The notes beneath the pieces were generated by a model that saw nothing but the letters and a program-made list of their open reading frames with translations, was not told the DNA's origin and did not search any database. The translations under genes were made by a program, and so were the position numbers. A stretch of 64,000 nucleotides of DNA from Solirubrobacter deserti (GTDB lineage Bacteria > Actinomycetota > Thermoleophilia > Solirubrobacterales > Solirubrobacteraceae): the NCBI RefSeq assembly GCF_027587175.1, contig NZ_JAPCID010000023.1, forward strand, positions 1-64,000, written 5' to 3'. Of the stretch, positions 9,602 through 18,017 are shown in pieces. Position 1 is the first letter of the stretch; each line of letters begins with the position of its first letter.

Positions 9602-9665
9602 TGAAAACGAGCTCCTTCGAAATGGACCGAAGTCGACAGGGATTCGAGAGAATACAGAACCACAC

Positions 9666-9681
9666 AAACCCGATCGGCTTT
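9666..9681. promoter_or_regulatory. Candidate operator AAACCCGATCGGCTTT between sbp and the nucleoside operon
   Basis: A 16-bp near-palindrome (one mismatched pair) with core CCGATCGG in the 128-bp divergent gap. It differs by one base (T for C) from the site at 26519-26534 before the methylthioribose operon. It lies about 49 bases upstream of the nucleoside-binding protein start and 65 bases upstream of sbp, so one bound protein could control both directions. The likely binder, by inference, is the Rrf2 regulator at 26546-27007. Confidence 0.5.
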
Positions 9682-9729
9682 TTACACGGCTACTCTCACG
9701 AGCCGGAGTTCGAACTCGGAGGGTCTGAA

Positions 9730-10755
9730 GTGCGAAAGCTCGCGTTGGTGGTCGTCGCGGCGTTGACGATCGCGGCCTGTGGCGGCGAAGAGGAATCGGG
9801 TGGCACCGCCGGTGGCGGCGGTGGCGAGAAGAAGACGGCGATCTACGTCTCGACGAACCCACTGGGCACGAATCAGTTCTTGAACCTGATCGCCGACGGC
9901 GCCAAGGCCGGCGGTGAGCAGTGCGGGGTGGAGGTCAAGGTCGTGCAGTCCAACGACCCGAACCAGCTCGCGACGAACCTGCGCGCCGCCGCGCAGGCCA
10001 AGCCCGATCTGATCATCGCCAACTCGTTCGACTCCGTGCAGACGATCGAGCAGCTGGCCAAGCAGAACGCCGACCAGAAGTGGGCACTCGTGGACGCCAC
10101 GATCGAGAACACGCCCAACCTGCGCGGGATCCTGTTCAAGGAGAACGAGGGCATGTACCTGATCGGCGCCGCTTATGCCCTTCTCGCGAAGGACGGCGCG
10201 GGCGACTTCCCGGCCTCCAAGTCGGTCGGGTTCGTCGGCGCGATCGACAACGCGCTCGTACGCCGCTGGTACGCGGGCATGGAGCAGGGCGTCAAGGACA
10301 CGGCGCCCGAGCTCGAGGTCCTGCAGGGCTGGGGCAACAGCTACACCGACCCGGCGACCAGCAAGGAGCTCGCGCTCAGCCAGGCCCAGAAGGGCGCCAA
10401 GTACATCGCCGCCGTCGCCGCCGCGGGCAACTCGGGCGTCTTCGAGGCCGCGGCCGAACGCGACTTCTACACCAGCGGCGTGGACGTCGACGAGCGCCCG
10501 AAGGACCCGGACCACATCATCCTGTCGATGGTCAAGCGCTCCGACCAGGCCGTCCAGCAGGCCGTCTGCGACGTCGGCAAGGACACCTTCAAGGGCGGCG
10601 ACGTGGCGCTCGGCGTCAAGGACAACGCGGTCGGCCCCGACTTCCTGACGCTGCCCGAGCTCGAGATCCCCTCGCGCCTGCCGCAGGACGTGCAGGACGA
10701 GCTGAAGGCGCTCAAGGACCGGATCGTCTCGGGCGAGATCACCGTCAAGCAGTGA
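9730..10755 (+). CDS. BMP/PnrA-family nucleoside-binding lipoprotein
   Basis: 341 residues from a GTG at 9730 with GGAGGG at 9718-9723. The signal peptide MRKLALVVVAALTIAACGG ends in a lipobox with Cys17, followed by a Gly-rich linker. The mature protein has the BMP domain (type I periplasmic fold) with NPLGTNQFLNLIADGAK and VGFVGAIDNALVRRWYAGM. Members bind purine nucleosides or simple sugars. It overlaps the ATPase gene by GTGA and heads a five-gene operon ending in a nucleoside hydrolase. Placed next to sulfur genes, 5'-methylthioadenosine is a plausible ligand; that is inference. Confidence 0.9.
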   Translation: MRKLALVVVAALTIAACGGEEESGGTAGGGGGEKKTAIYVSTNPLGTNQFLNLIADGAKAGGEQCGVEVKVVQSNDPNQLATNLRAAAQAKPDLIIANSFDSVQTIEQLAKQNADQKWALVDATIENTPNLRGILFKENEGMYLIGAAYALLAKDGAGDFPASKSVGFVGAIDNALVRRWYAGMEQGVKDTAPELEVLQGWGNSYTDPATSKELALSQAQKGAKYIAAVAAAGNSGVFEAAAERDFYTSGVDVDERPKDPDHIILSMVKRSDQAVQQAVCDVGKDTFKGGDVALGVKDNAVGPDFLTLPELEIPSRLPQDVQDELKALKDRIVSGEITVKQ

Positions 10756-12206
10756 TCGCCCTCGAGGGCATCGTCAAGCGCTTCGGCGCGCTCACCGCGC
10801 TCGACGGGGTCGACCTGACCGTCGAGCGCGGGACCGTCCACGCCGTCGTGGGCGAGAACGGCGCGGGCAAGACGACCCTCATGGGCGTGCTGGGCGGGAT
10901 CGTCGCCGCCGACGCGGGCACGGTGTCCCTGGACGGCGAGCCGGTGCGGATCGCGTCGGTGGAGGACGCGTACGCGCACGGCATCGGCATGGTCCACCAG
11001 CACTTCCGGCTGTTCCGGCGGCTGACCGTCGCCGAGAACGTCGTGATGGGGCGCGAGCCGCGCCGGCGCGGCGGCTACGACCATGCCGCCGCCGAGGCAC
11101 TGGTGGACGAGCTCGGGCGCGCGCACGGGCTGCGCGTGGACCCGCGCGCCCGCGTCGGCGAGCTGTCGGTCGGCGACCAGCAGCGCGTGGAGCTGCTGCG
11201 CGCGCTGCACCGCGCCGCGGACGTGCTGATCCTCGACGAGCCGACGGCCGTGCTCACCCCGCAGGAGGCCGAAGGGCTGTTCGGCGTGATGCGCGAGCTC
11301 GCCGGGCAGGGTCGGACCGTGCTGTTCATCAGCCACAAGCTGCGCGAGGTGCTGACGGTCTCCGACACCGTGACCGTGCTGCGGCGCGGAAGCGTGACCG
11401 GCGTGCGCCGCGCTTCCGAGACCGACGAGCGCGAGCTGGCGGGCCTGATGGTCGGGCGGGCGATCGAGTCGGCCTATCAGGCGCCGGACACGCCGGCGGG
11501 CGAGCCCGTGCTGCGCCTGGAGGCCCTGACGGCGCGCGGGCTCAAGCCGCTCGACCTGGAGGTGAGCGCGGGCGAGATCGTCGGCGTCGCGGGCGTGGCC
11601 GGCAACGGGCAGACCGAGCTCGCCGAGGCGATCGCGGGGCTGCGGCCGCGCGAGGGCGGGACGCTGACGATCGCCGGCCGCGCGCTGAGCGACGCGACCG
11701 TCGCGCAGCGGCGGGAGGCGGGCCTCGCCCACATTCCCGAGGACCGCTACGCGCGCGGCCTGGCCCGCGAGGCGACGATCGCCGAGAACCTGCTGATGGG
11801 CACGCACCGGCGGCGCTTCCGCCTGGACCGGCGCGCCATGAACGCGCGTGCCCGCGAGCTGGTGGAGGCGTTCGACGTGCGCGCCGGCGACGTCGGGGAC
11901 CGCGCCGCGACGCTGTCCGGCGGCAACGCCCAGAAGCTCGTGATCGCGCGCGAGCTGGCGGGCGAGCCCGCGGTCGTGCTCGCGTGCCAGCCGACGCGCG
12001 GCGTGGACATCGGCGCGGCGGAGTTCGTGCACGCGCAGCTGCGCGCCGCGCGCGACCGCGGCGCGGGCGTGCTGCTGATCAGCGCCGACCTCGACGAGCT
12101 GCTCGCGCTCGCCGACCGCATCGTCGTGCTCTACGAGGGCGCGCTGGTCGGCGAGTCGCGCGACGAGGCCGAGCTCGGCCTGCTGATGGCCGGTGCGCAT
12201 GCGTGA
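10752..12206 (+). CDS. Nucleoside-type ABC transporter, double ATP-binding protein
   Basis: 484 residues from a GTG that overlaps the previous stop. Two ABC modules are present. The first has Walker [10 protein letters not shown], an [15 protein letters not shown] signature and [11 protein letters not shown]. The second has a degenerate Walker A (GVAGNGQTE), [16 protein letters not shown] and a degenerate Walker B ([12 protein letters not shown]), as usual in the RbsA/MglA/YufO family. It energises uptake through the two permeases that follow. The Cys in place of the usual Asp-Glu region of the second module suggests only the first module hydrolyses ATP efficiently. Confidence 0.93.
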   Translation: MIALEGIVKRFGALTALDGVDLTVERGTVHAVVGENGAGKTTLMGVLGGIVAADAGTVSLDGEPVRIASVEDAYAHGIGMVHQHFRLFRRLTVAENVVMGREPRRRGGYDHAAAEALVDELGRAHGLRVDPRARVGELSVGDQQRVELLRALHRAADVLILDEPTAVLTPQEAEGLFGVMRELAGQGRTVLFISHKLREVLTVSDTVTVLRRGSVTGVRRASETDERELAGLMVGRAIESAYQAPDTPAGEPVLRLEALTARGLKPLDLEVSAGEIVGVAGVAGNGQTELAEAIAGLRPREGGTLTIAGRALSDATVAQRREAGLAHIPEDRYARGLAREATIAENLLMGTHRRRFRLDRRAMNARARELVEAFDVRAGDVGDRAATLSGGNAQKLVIARELAGEPAVVLACQPTRGVDIGAAEFVHAQLRAARDRGAGVLLISADLDELLALADRIVVLYEGALVGESRDEAELGLLMAGAHA

Positions 12207-13233
12207 CCGCGGCTTCGCCGTCGGCGAGGCGCTGCTGGCGGTGGCGATCGCGCTCGCGGTCGGCGCGCTGTTCGTGCTGATCGCCGACGATTCGCCCGCG
12301 ACGGCCTACGAGGCGCTGTGGACGAGCTCGGTCGGCTCCACCAACGCGCTCGCGCAGTCGATGACGACCGCGATCCCGATCATCGTCGTCGGACTCGGGA
12401 TGGGGCTCGCGTTCCGGGTCGGGTTGTTCAACCTCGGCGGCGAAGGGCAGATGATCCTCGGCGCGCTGACGACCGCCGTGGTCGGCCATGCGCTCGCTTC
12501 GCTGCCGGGGGCGATCACGTTCGTGCTCGCGGTGGTGTCCGGCTGTCTGGCGGGCGCGGCGTGGGCGGTCCTGCCCGCGTTGTGGGAGGTGTTCCTACGC
12601 GTGCCGCTCGTGGTCACGACGCTGCTGCTCAACTACGTCGGCGCGCTGCTGGCGACCTACCTCGCGGCGTACCCGCTGCGCGACGAGAGCGGCGGCTCGA
12701 CGCTGGCGCAGACGGCCGAGATCCCGAGCGCGCTGCAGCTGCCGATCATCGTCCCCAACACGCCGCTGCACGCCGGGCTGTTCGCCGCGGTCCTGGCACC
12801 GCTGGGCGTGCTGTGGCTGCTGCAGCGGACCTCGCTCGGTTACGCCATGCGCATGACCGGCCTCAACCGCGACTTCGCCGAGACCGGCGGCGTGCCCATG
12901 AAGCGCACGATCGTGACCACGATGGCGCTGTCGGGAGCGCTGTGCGGGCTCGCGGGCGCGCTGCTGGTGATGGGGCAGACCTACCGCTACCTCGACGACT
13001 CGATCGTCTCGCCGCAGACCGCGTGGAGCGGCCTCGCGGCGTCGATGCTGGCCGGCTTCCATCCGCTGTTCACGTTCGTGTCCGGGTTCTTCCTCGCTGC
13101 CCTGCAGACTGGCGGCAGCGGCCTGCAGCTGGCGACGAACGTGCCGCTGCAGCTGGTCAACGTCATCCAGGCCGTGATCATCGCGATGGTCGCTGTGCGG
13201 CTGTGGCTCGGCCGGAGGGTGCTGCGGCGATGA
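12199..13233 (+). CDS. Nucleoside-type ABC transporter permease 1
   Basis: 344 residues from the ATG at 12199; a GTG two codons upstream is an alternative. About eight to ten membrane helices and the BPD_transp_2 motif FRVGLFNLGGEGQMILGA identify it as a YufP/NupP-type permease. It overlaps the ATPase gene by eight bases and the second permease by ATGA. Partner of the permease at 13230. Confidence 0.9.
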   Translation: MRDRGFAVGEALLAVAIALAVGALFVLIADDSPATAYEALWTSSVGSTNALAQSMTTAIPIIVVGLGMGLAFRVGLFNLGGEGQMILGALTTAVVGHALASLPGAITFVLAVVSGCLAGAAWAVLPALWEVFLRVPLVVTTLLLNYVGALLATYLAAYPLRDESGGSTLAQTAEIPSALQLPIIVPNTPLHAGLFAAVLAPLGVLWLLQRTSLGYAMRMTGLNRDFAETGGVPMKRTIVTTMALSGALCGLAGALLVMGQTYRYLDDSIVSPQTAWSGLAASMLAGFHPLFTFVSGFFLAALQTGGSGLQLATNVPLQLVNVIQAVIIAMVAVRLWLGRRVLRR

Positions 13234-14099
13234 GCGACTTCTTCTCGATCTTCGACTTCGCGCTGATCCTCTCCGCGCTGCGGCTGACGAGCCCGATCCT
13301 GCTCGCCGCGCTCGGCGGGCTGCTCACCGACCGCGCCGGGATCTTCAACATCGGCCTCGAGGGCCAGATGCTCGTCGGCGCCTTCCTCGGCTTCGCCGGC
13401 CTGTACTGGACGGGCAGCGCCTGGCTGGGCCTGCTGCTGGGCGTTGCCGGCGCGACCGCCCTGTCGCTGCTGTTCGGGCTGTGGGTGATCCGCCTCAAGG
13501 GCGATCCGATCATCGTCGGCCTGGCCGTGAACCTGTTCGCGATCGGCCTCACCGCCTATCTGACGCTCCCGGTGTTCGGCGTGCAGGGCTCCTACGACGA
13601 CCCCGCGCTCGAAGGCCTCCCGCGGCTGTTCGGCTTCTCGCCGCTCGTGTACCTCGGCGCGCTGCTCGTCCCGGCGCTGTGGTGGCTGCTGTTCAAGCAC
13701 CCGTTCGGCGTGCGGCTGCGCGCGGTCGGCGAGGACGCCGAGGCCGCCTCCGAGGCCGCGGTGCACCCCGACCGGATCAAGTTCCTGGCCTGCGGGCTGT
13801 GCGGCGTGCTGTGCGGGCTCGCGGGCGCCCAGCTCGCGCTCTCGCTCGTCACTCAGTGGGTGCAGGGCATGACCGCGGGCCGCGGCTTCATCGCCCTGGT
13901 GGCGATCATGCTCGCCCGCTCGCACCCCGTCGGCGCGGCCGCGGCGGCACTGCTGTTCGGCCTGGCGTACGCGATGGCCGTGCGCCTGCAGGGCATCGGC
14001 ATCCCGCCGCAGTTCGTGTCGATGCTGCCCTACGTCCTGACCATCGCCGTGCTCGTGCTGCTCGCGCGCCGGCTCCGTAACCGCCCGGTGACCACATGA
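13230..14099 (+). CDS. Nucleoside-type ABC transporter permease 2
   Basis: 289 residues, about eight to nine membrane helices, starting MSDFFSIFDFALILSALRL. The conserved DRAGIFNIGLEGQMLVGAF segment marks the YufQ/NupQ-type permease of BMP-dependent transporters. It shares ATGA overlaps with both neighbours. It forms the heteromeric channel with permease 1. Confidence 0.92.
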   Translation: MSDFFSIFDFALILSALRLTSPILLAALGGLLTDRAGIFNIGLEGQMLVGAFLGFAGLYWTGSAWLGLLLGVAGATALSLLFGLWVIRLKGDPIIVGLAVNLFAIGLTAYLTLPVFGVQGSYDDPALEGLPRLFGFSPLVYLGALLVPALWWLLFKHPFGVRLRAVGEDAEAASEAAVHPDRIKFLACGLCGVLCGLAGAQLALSLVTQWVQGMTAGRGFIALVAIMLARSHPVGAAAAALLFGLAYAMAVRLQGIGIPPQFVSMLPYVLTIAVLVLLARRLRNRPVTT

Positions 14100-15046
14100 G
14101 ACGAGTGATCCTGGACATGGACGTCGGCATCGACGACGCCATCGCCATCCTCTACCTCGCCGCCCGCGAGGACGCCGAGATCGTCGCGCTCGGTGCGGTG
14201 CACGGCAACTGCACGGCCCACGACGCGGCGCGCAACGCACTGATCGTGTTCGAGACGCTCGGGCTGGACGTGCCGGTGGCTCTCGGCGCCGTGAAGCCGC
14301 TCGAGCAGGAGCTGAGCGTCGCTTCGTTCGTGCACGGCGCGGACGGGATGGGCGACGCCGGCTTCCCCGACCCGAAGGGCGCGGTCACGGGTGAGCACGC
14401 CGCCGACCAGCTGATCCGGCTCTCGCTCGAACACCCGGGCGAGCTCGACCTGCTCGCGGTGGGTCCGTTGACGAACCTCGGCGTGGCGCTGCGGAAGGAC
14501 CCTGAGGTATTGGCGCGTCTGCGCTCGGTCGTGATCATGGGCGGCTCCGGCGCCTACCCGCCGGCCGGCACGCTGCGCGAGGTCGACGCCAACATCGACC
14601 ACGACGCCGCCGCGGCCGCACTCGTGTTCGCCGCACCCCGGAATGAGCTCGTCATGGTTGGCGTCAACGTGACGTCGCCCGCGATCCTCGACGAGGAGGC
14701 CGCCGCCGCGCTCGCCGCCTCCGACACGCCGGCGGCCCGGCTGGCCTCGGCGATCCTCCCGTTCTACCTGGGCTTCTACCAGCACAAATGGGGCCGCCGG
14801 GTGTGCTCGATGCACGACCCGCTTGCGGCGGGCATCCTCGTCGACCCGACCTACGCGACGGCCTGGCGCCAGGGTCCGGTCAACGTCGTCAGCGACGGCT
14901 TCATGGCGCGCGCCTGGCTGATGGAGCGCGAAGACGGCGGCCCGGTGTCGCTGCCCGTCACCGAGGCACCGCCGACGCGGGTCGTCGACAGTGCCGACTG
15001 GCAGCGCTTCGGCGACGAGCTGGTGACACGGCTCACACAGGCCTGA
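14096..15046 (+). CDS. Nucleoside hydrolase (IunH/RihA family)
   Basis: 316 residues. The N-terminal calcium-binding motif reads DMDVGIDDA (family DxDxGxDD), and the C-terminal catalytic His lies in CSMHDPLAAG. The loop DANIDHDAAAAA replaces the more usual EFN-type motif, and Val replaces the usual Pro in the first motif, so specificity may differ from inosine/uridine enzymes. It hydrolyses the N-glycosidic bond of imported nucleosides in the cytoplasm. It is coupled (ATGA overlap) to the transporter genes, so substrate is delivered by them. Given the neighbouring mtnK/mtnA, methylthioadenosine giving adenine and methylthioribose is a reasonable hypothesis. Confidence 0.9.
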   Translation: MRRVILDMDVGIDDAIAILYLAAREDAEIVALGAVHGNCTAHDAARNALIVFETLGLDVPVALGAVKPLEQELSVASFVHGADGMGDAGFPDPKGAVTGEHAADQLIRLSLEHPGELDLLAVGPLTNLGVALRKDPEVLARLRSVVIMGGSGAYPPAGTLREVDANIDHDAAAAALVFAAPRNELVMVGVNVTSPAILDEEAAAALAASDTPAARLASAILPFYLGFYQHKWGRRVCSMHDPLAAGILVDPTYATAWRQGPVNVVSDGFMARAWLMEREDGGPVSLPVTEAPPTRVVDSADWQRFGDELVTRLTQA

Positions 15047-15086
15047 GTCGCGTTCGACGGGTCGTATAACGGAATACGACACCCGG

Positions 15087-15123
15087 TCCTAATAACTCTA
15101 AATCCGATCCGGGATTAGGAGTT
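15087..15123 (+). promoter_or_regulatory. metN leader with alternative hairpins over the GGAG
   Basis: Two overlapping pairings are possible: TCCTAAT (15087-15093) with ATTAGGA (15114-15120), or AACTC (15094-15098) plus ATCC (15102-15105) with GGAT (15112-15115) plus GAGTT (15119-15123). Both bury the AGGAG at 15117-15121. The ATG of metN is 20 bases further on, farther than normal for this Shine-Dalgarno sequence. This could be an RNA switch, or simply the symmetry of a DNA operator. Confidence 0.35.
15099..15117. promoter_or_regulatory. Weak CCGATC-type operator candidate before metN
   Basis: TAAATCCGATCCGGGATTA is a partly symmetric 19-mer sharing AAA(C/T)C(C/T)GATC with the sites at 9666-9681 and 26519-26534. 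It lies 24-42 bases before the metN ATG. Symmetry is poorer than at the other two sites. Confidence 0.35.
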
Positions 15124-15140
15124 TCTATTGTGAGCCGCCG

Positions 15141-16046
15141 ATGCTTGAGATCAGCGGCTTGCGCAAGGTCTTCCCGAACGGTGTCGTCGCCCTGGACGGC
15201 GTCGATCTTTCCGTACCGGCGGGCGAGATCGTCGGCGTCATCGGGCGCAGCGGCACGGGCAAGAGCACGCTCATCCGCTGCGTGAACCGGCTCGAGGAGC
15301 CGACCGCCGGCACGATCACGCTCGACGGCGCGGACATCACGCGCATGGGTGGCGCCGAGCTGCGGGCGACGCGCCGGCGGATCGGGATGATCTTCCAGCA
15401 GTTCAACCTGCTCACCTCGCGGACAGCCGCCGAGAACGTCGCGTTGCCGCTGGAGATCGCGGGCGTGGGGCGCGCCGAGCGAGGCCGCCGCGCGCACGAG
15501 CTGCTCGAGCTCGTCGGCCTCGGCGACCGCGGCGGCTCGTACCCGTCGCAGCTGTCCGGCGGCCAGAAGCAGCGCGTCGGGATCGCCCGCGCGCTCGCGT
15601 CCGAGCCGTCGCTGCTGCTGTCGGACGAGGCCACGTCCGCGCTGGACGCCGAGACCACGACCTCCGTGCTGGACCTGCTGCGGCGCATCAACGCCGAGCT
15701 CGGCTTGACGGTCCTGCTGATCACGCACGAGATGGACGTCGTGCGCGCGGCGTGCGACCGGGTCGCGCTGCTCGACGCAGGGCGGGTCGTGGAGGAAGGT
15801 CCGCTCGGCGAGGTCGTCGCGCGGCCCGGCTCCCGGCTCGCCTCCGGCCTGCTGCCGTCGCTCGGCCGGGTCGAGGTCGGCGGGCACGAGCACGCCGAGG
15901 AGGTCGTCCTGTTCGAGGACGCCGAGGAGCGGCTCGCGGCGGCGATCGCCGACGGCGCCCGGATCGAGGCCCGCTCCACCGAGCGGATCGGCGAGCGGCG
16001 CGTCACCCGCGCGCTGGTCGTGACCCCGAAGGAGGTCGCGGTATGA
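15141..16046 (+). CDS. metN: Methionine ABC transporter ATP-binding protein MetN
   Basis: 301 residues starting MLEISGLRKVFPNGVVALDG. Walker A GRSGTGKST, signature LSGGQKQRVGIARAL and Walker B LLLSDEATSALDAETT are clear; DEATSALD is typical of MetN. The C-terminal tail (about 60 residues after ITHEMDVVRAACDRV) is a shortened version of the regulatory region with no convincing NIL/ACT domain, so allosteric inhibition by methionine may be reduced. It overlaps metI by ATGA. It drives uptake of methionine and related thioethers. Confidence 0.92.
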   Translation: MLEISGLRKVFPNGVVALDGVDLSVPAGEIVGVIGRSGTGKSTLIRCVNRLEEPTAGTITLDGADITRMGGAELRATRRRIGMIFQQFNLLTSRTAAENVALPLEIAGVGRAERGRRAHELLELVGLGDRGGSYPSQLSGGQKQRVGIARALASEPSLLLSDEATSALDAETTTSVLDLLRRINAELGLTVLLITHEMDVVRAACDRVALLDAGRVVEEGPLGEVVARPGSRLASGLLPSLGRVEVGGHEHAEEVVLFEDAEERLAAAIADGARIEARSTERIGERRVTRALVVTPKEVAV

Positions 16047-16705
16047 ACGACGGCTGGAGCGAATGGGCCCCGCTGCTGTGGACGGCCACGCGCGAGACGC
16101 TCGTGATGGTCGGCGTGGCGATGCTCGTCACGATCCCGTTCGGGCTGCTGTTGGGCGTGCTGCTGCTGCTCACCGATCGCGGCGGGCAACTGGAGTCGCG
16201 CGTCGCCAATCGGGTCCTCGGCGCGATCGTCAACGTCGGGCGCTCGGTCCCCTTCATCATCCTGCTGGTCGCCGTGATCCCGCTCACGCGGGCGCTCGTC
16301 GGCACCACCATCGGCACCACGGCGGCGATCGTGCCGCTCGCACTGGCGACGATCCCGTTCTTCGCGAGGATCGTCGAGACGGCGCTGCGTGAGGTGCCGA
16401 ACGGCCTCGTCGAGGCCGCGCTGGCCTCGGGCGCGCGGCGCCGCGAGGTCGTGTCCAAGGTCCTGGTGCCGGAGGCGCTCCCCTCACTCGTCTCGGGCGT
16501 GACCATCACCACGATCGGCGTCATCGGCTACTCCGCCATGGCCGGCGCCGTCGGTGGCGGAGGCCTCGGCGACGTGGCCATCCGCTACGGCTACCAGCGC
16601 TACGAGACGGAGGTCACGATCGCGACCGTCGTCGTGCTCGTGCTGCTGGTGCAGCTTCTGCAGTTCGCCGGCGACCGCGTGTCCCGGCGCCTCTCTCACT
16701 CCTGA
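16043..16705 (+). CDS. metI: Methionine ABC transporter permease MetI
   Basis: 220 residues starting MNDGWSEWAPLLWTATRETL, five membrane helices. The EAA loop is LVEAALASGARRREVVSKVLVPEALPSLV and the motif YSAMAGAVGGGGLGDVAIRYGYQR is diagnostic for MetI. The ATG overlaps the metN stop; metQ starts 11 bases later. Homodimeric channel for methionine uptake. Confidence 0.95.
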   Translation: MNDGWSEWAPLLWTATRETLVMVGVAMLVTIPFGLLLGVLLLLTDRGGQLESRVANRVLGAIVNVGRSVPFIILLVAVIPLTRALVGTTIGTTAAIVPLALATIPFFARIVETALREVPNGLVEAALASGARRREVVSKVLVPEALPSLVSGVTITTIGVIGYSAMAGAVGGGGLGDVAIRYGYQRYETEVTIATVVVLVLLVQLLQFAGDRVSRRLSHS

Positions 16706-16716
16706 AAGGTCCCCCC

Positions 16717-17538
16717 ATGCGACGCATCGCTCTTGCCCTGGCCGCCGCCACCCTCGCCCTGGGTGCGGCCGCCTGCGGCGGCGAGGAGGAGACCGGCAGC
16801 GCCGCCGCGGCCGACAAGCCGCTCGTCGTCGGCGCCTCCCCCGTCCCCCACGCCGAGATCCTCAACTTCATCAAGGACAACCTCGCCGAGAAGAACGGCC
16901 TCGAGCTCGAGGTGAAGGAGTTCACGGACTACGTGCTCCCGAACACCGCGCTCGTCGACGGCCAGCTGGACGCCAACTACTTCCAGACGCCCGCCTACCT
17001 GGCCGACCAGGAGAAGGCACGCAACTTCAAGGCGACATCGATCGTCGGCGTGCATATCGAGCCGCTCGGCCTGTACTCGCGCGAGATCGAGGACGTCGCG
17101 TCGGTGCCGAACGGCGCGCAGGTCGCGATCCCGAACGACGCCACCAACGAGGCCCGCGCGCTGCGCCTGCTCGCCGCGAACAACCTGATCACGCTCAAGC
17201 CGGAAGCCACCGAGACGGCGACGATCCGCGACATCCAGGACAACCCGAAGAAGCTCGAGTTCGCCGAGGTCGAGGCCGCCCAGACGCCGCGTTCGCTCGA
17301 CGACGCCGACCTCGCCGTGATCAACGGCAACTACGCGCTCGAAGCCGACCTCACCCCGAGCGAGGACGCCCTCGCGCTCGAGCAGGCGCAGAACAACCCG
17401 AACGCCAACCTCCTCGTCACGCTGCCGGAGGAGCGCAACGATCCGCGCGTGAAGAAGCTCGCGCAGTTGCTCACCTCGCCCGAGGTCAAGCAGTTCATCG
17501 ACCAGCAGTACAAGGGCGCGGTGCTCCCCGCCTTCTAG
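16717..17538 (+). CDS. metQ: Methionine-binding lipoprotein MetQ
   Basis: 273 residues. Lipoprotein signal with lipobox Cys20 (LGAAACGG), then the NlpA/MetQ fold beginning KPLVVGASPVPHAEILNF. Typical family segments are LDANYFQTPAYL and VAIPNDATNEARALRLL. It captures methionine outside the membrane for MetNI. A GGTCC-rich spacer of 11 bases separates it from metI, and a cupin gene starts four bases after its stop. Confidence 0.95.
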   Translation: MRRIALALAAATLALGAAACGGEEETGSAAAADKPLVVGASPVPHAEILNFIKDNLAEKNGLELEVKEFTDYVLPNTALVDGQLDANYFQTPAYLADQEKARNFKATSIVGVHIEPLGLYSREIEDVASVPNGAQVAIPNDATNEARALRLLAANNLITLKPEATETATIRDIQDNPKKLEFAEVEAAQTPRSLDDADLAVINGNYALEADLTPSEDALALEQAQNNPNANLLVTLPEERNDPRVKKLAQLLTSPEVKQFIDQQYKGAVLPAF

Positions 17539-17542
17539 CCTG

Positions 17543-18007
17543 ATGACCGTGAGACGTGCCGCGTTCGACCCCACCGCCTTCCAATGGGCCGGCGTCACCG
17601 CCCGCGCCTACAAGGACGAGCCCGGCAGCGCCCGGGGCATGGCCTGGCAGGGCCTCTCGCGTCACACGCTGGTGCGGTCCGAGGAGGCGGGCGTGACGTT
17701 CGAAGTGCGCTACTTCGAGATCGCGCCCGGTGGGTTCTCGAGCCTGGAGAAGCACGAGCACGTCCACGTCGTCTTCACCGCCCGCGGGCGGGGCCAGGCG
17801 CTGATCGGCGACCAGGTGGTGGACCTCGACCACCTCGACCTGGTCGAGGTCCCGCCGTGGACGCCGCACCGCTGGATCAACGCGGGCGACGAGCCGTTCG
17901 GCTTCATCTGCACCGTCGAGGGCACGCGCGACAAGCCGCAGCCCGTCTCCGACGAGGAGTGGGAAGCGCTCCTCGCCGACCCGCGCACGGCGCCCTTCGC
18001 ACACTAG
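17543..18007 (+). CDS. Cupin-domain protein co-transcribed with metNIQ
   Basis: 154 residues starting MTVRRAAFDPTAFQWAGV. A single cupin barrel: motif 1 around KHEHVHVVFTARGRG supplies two or three His, motif 2 around PPWTPHRWINAG another. The metal is probably Fe, Mn or Zn. The start is four bases after the metQ stop, so it belongs to the met operon. Function unknown. In other bacteria a cupin cleaves methanethiol from a methylthio-sugar phosphate, but that needs a RuBisCO-like enzyme not found here; alternatives are a thiol dioxygenase-like or isomerase role. Confidence 0.75.
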   Translation: MTVRRAAFDPTAFQWAGVTARAYKDEPGSARGMAWQGLSRHTLVRSEEAGVTFEVRYFEIAPGGFSSLEKHEHVHVVFTARGRGQALIGDQVVDLDHLDLVEVPPWTPHRWINAGDEPFGFICTVEGTRDKPQPVSDEEWEALLADPRTAPFAH

Positions 18008-18017
18008 GCTGCCGCCC

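Noticed and set aside
15047-15140. SAM riboswitch before metN
   Set aside because: The 94-base leader is too short for SAM-I and lacks the SAM-II consensus loops; only simple overlapping stems are seen.
17543-18007. Cupin as the methanethiol-releasing enzyme of the isoprenoid shunt
   Set aside because: That pathway needs a RuBisCO-like isomerase, absent from the window; the cupin alone is too generic to name.
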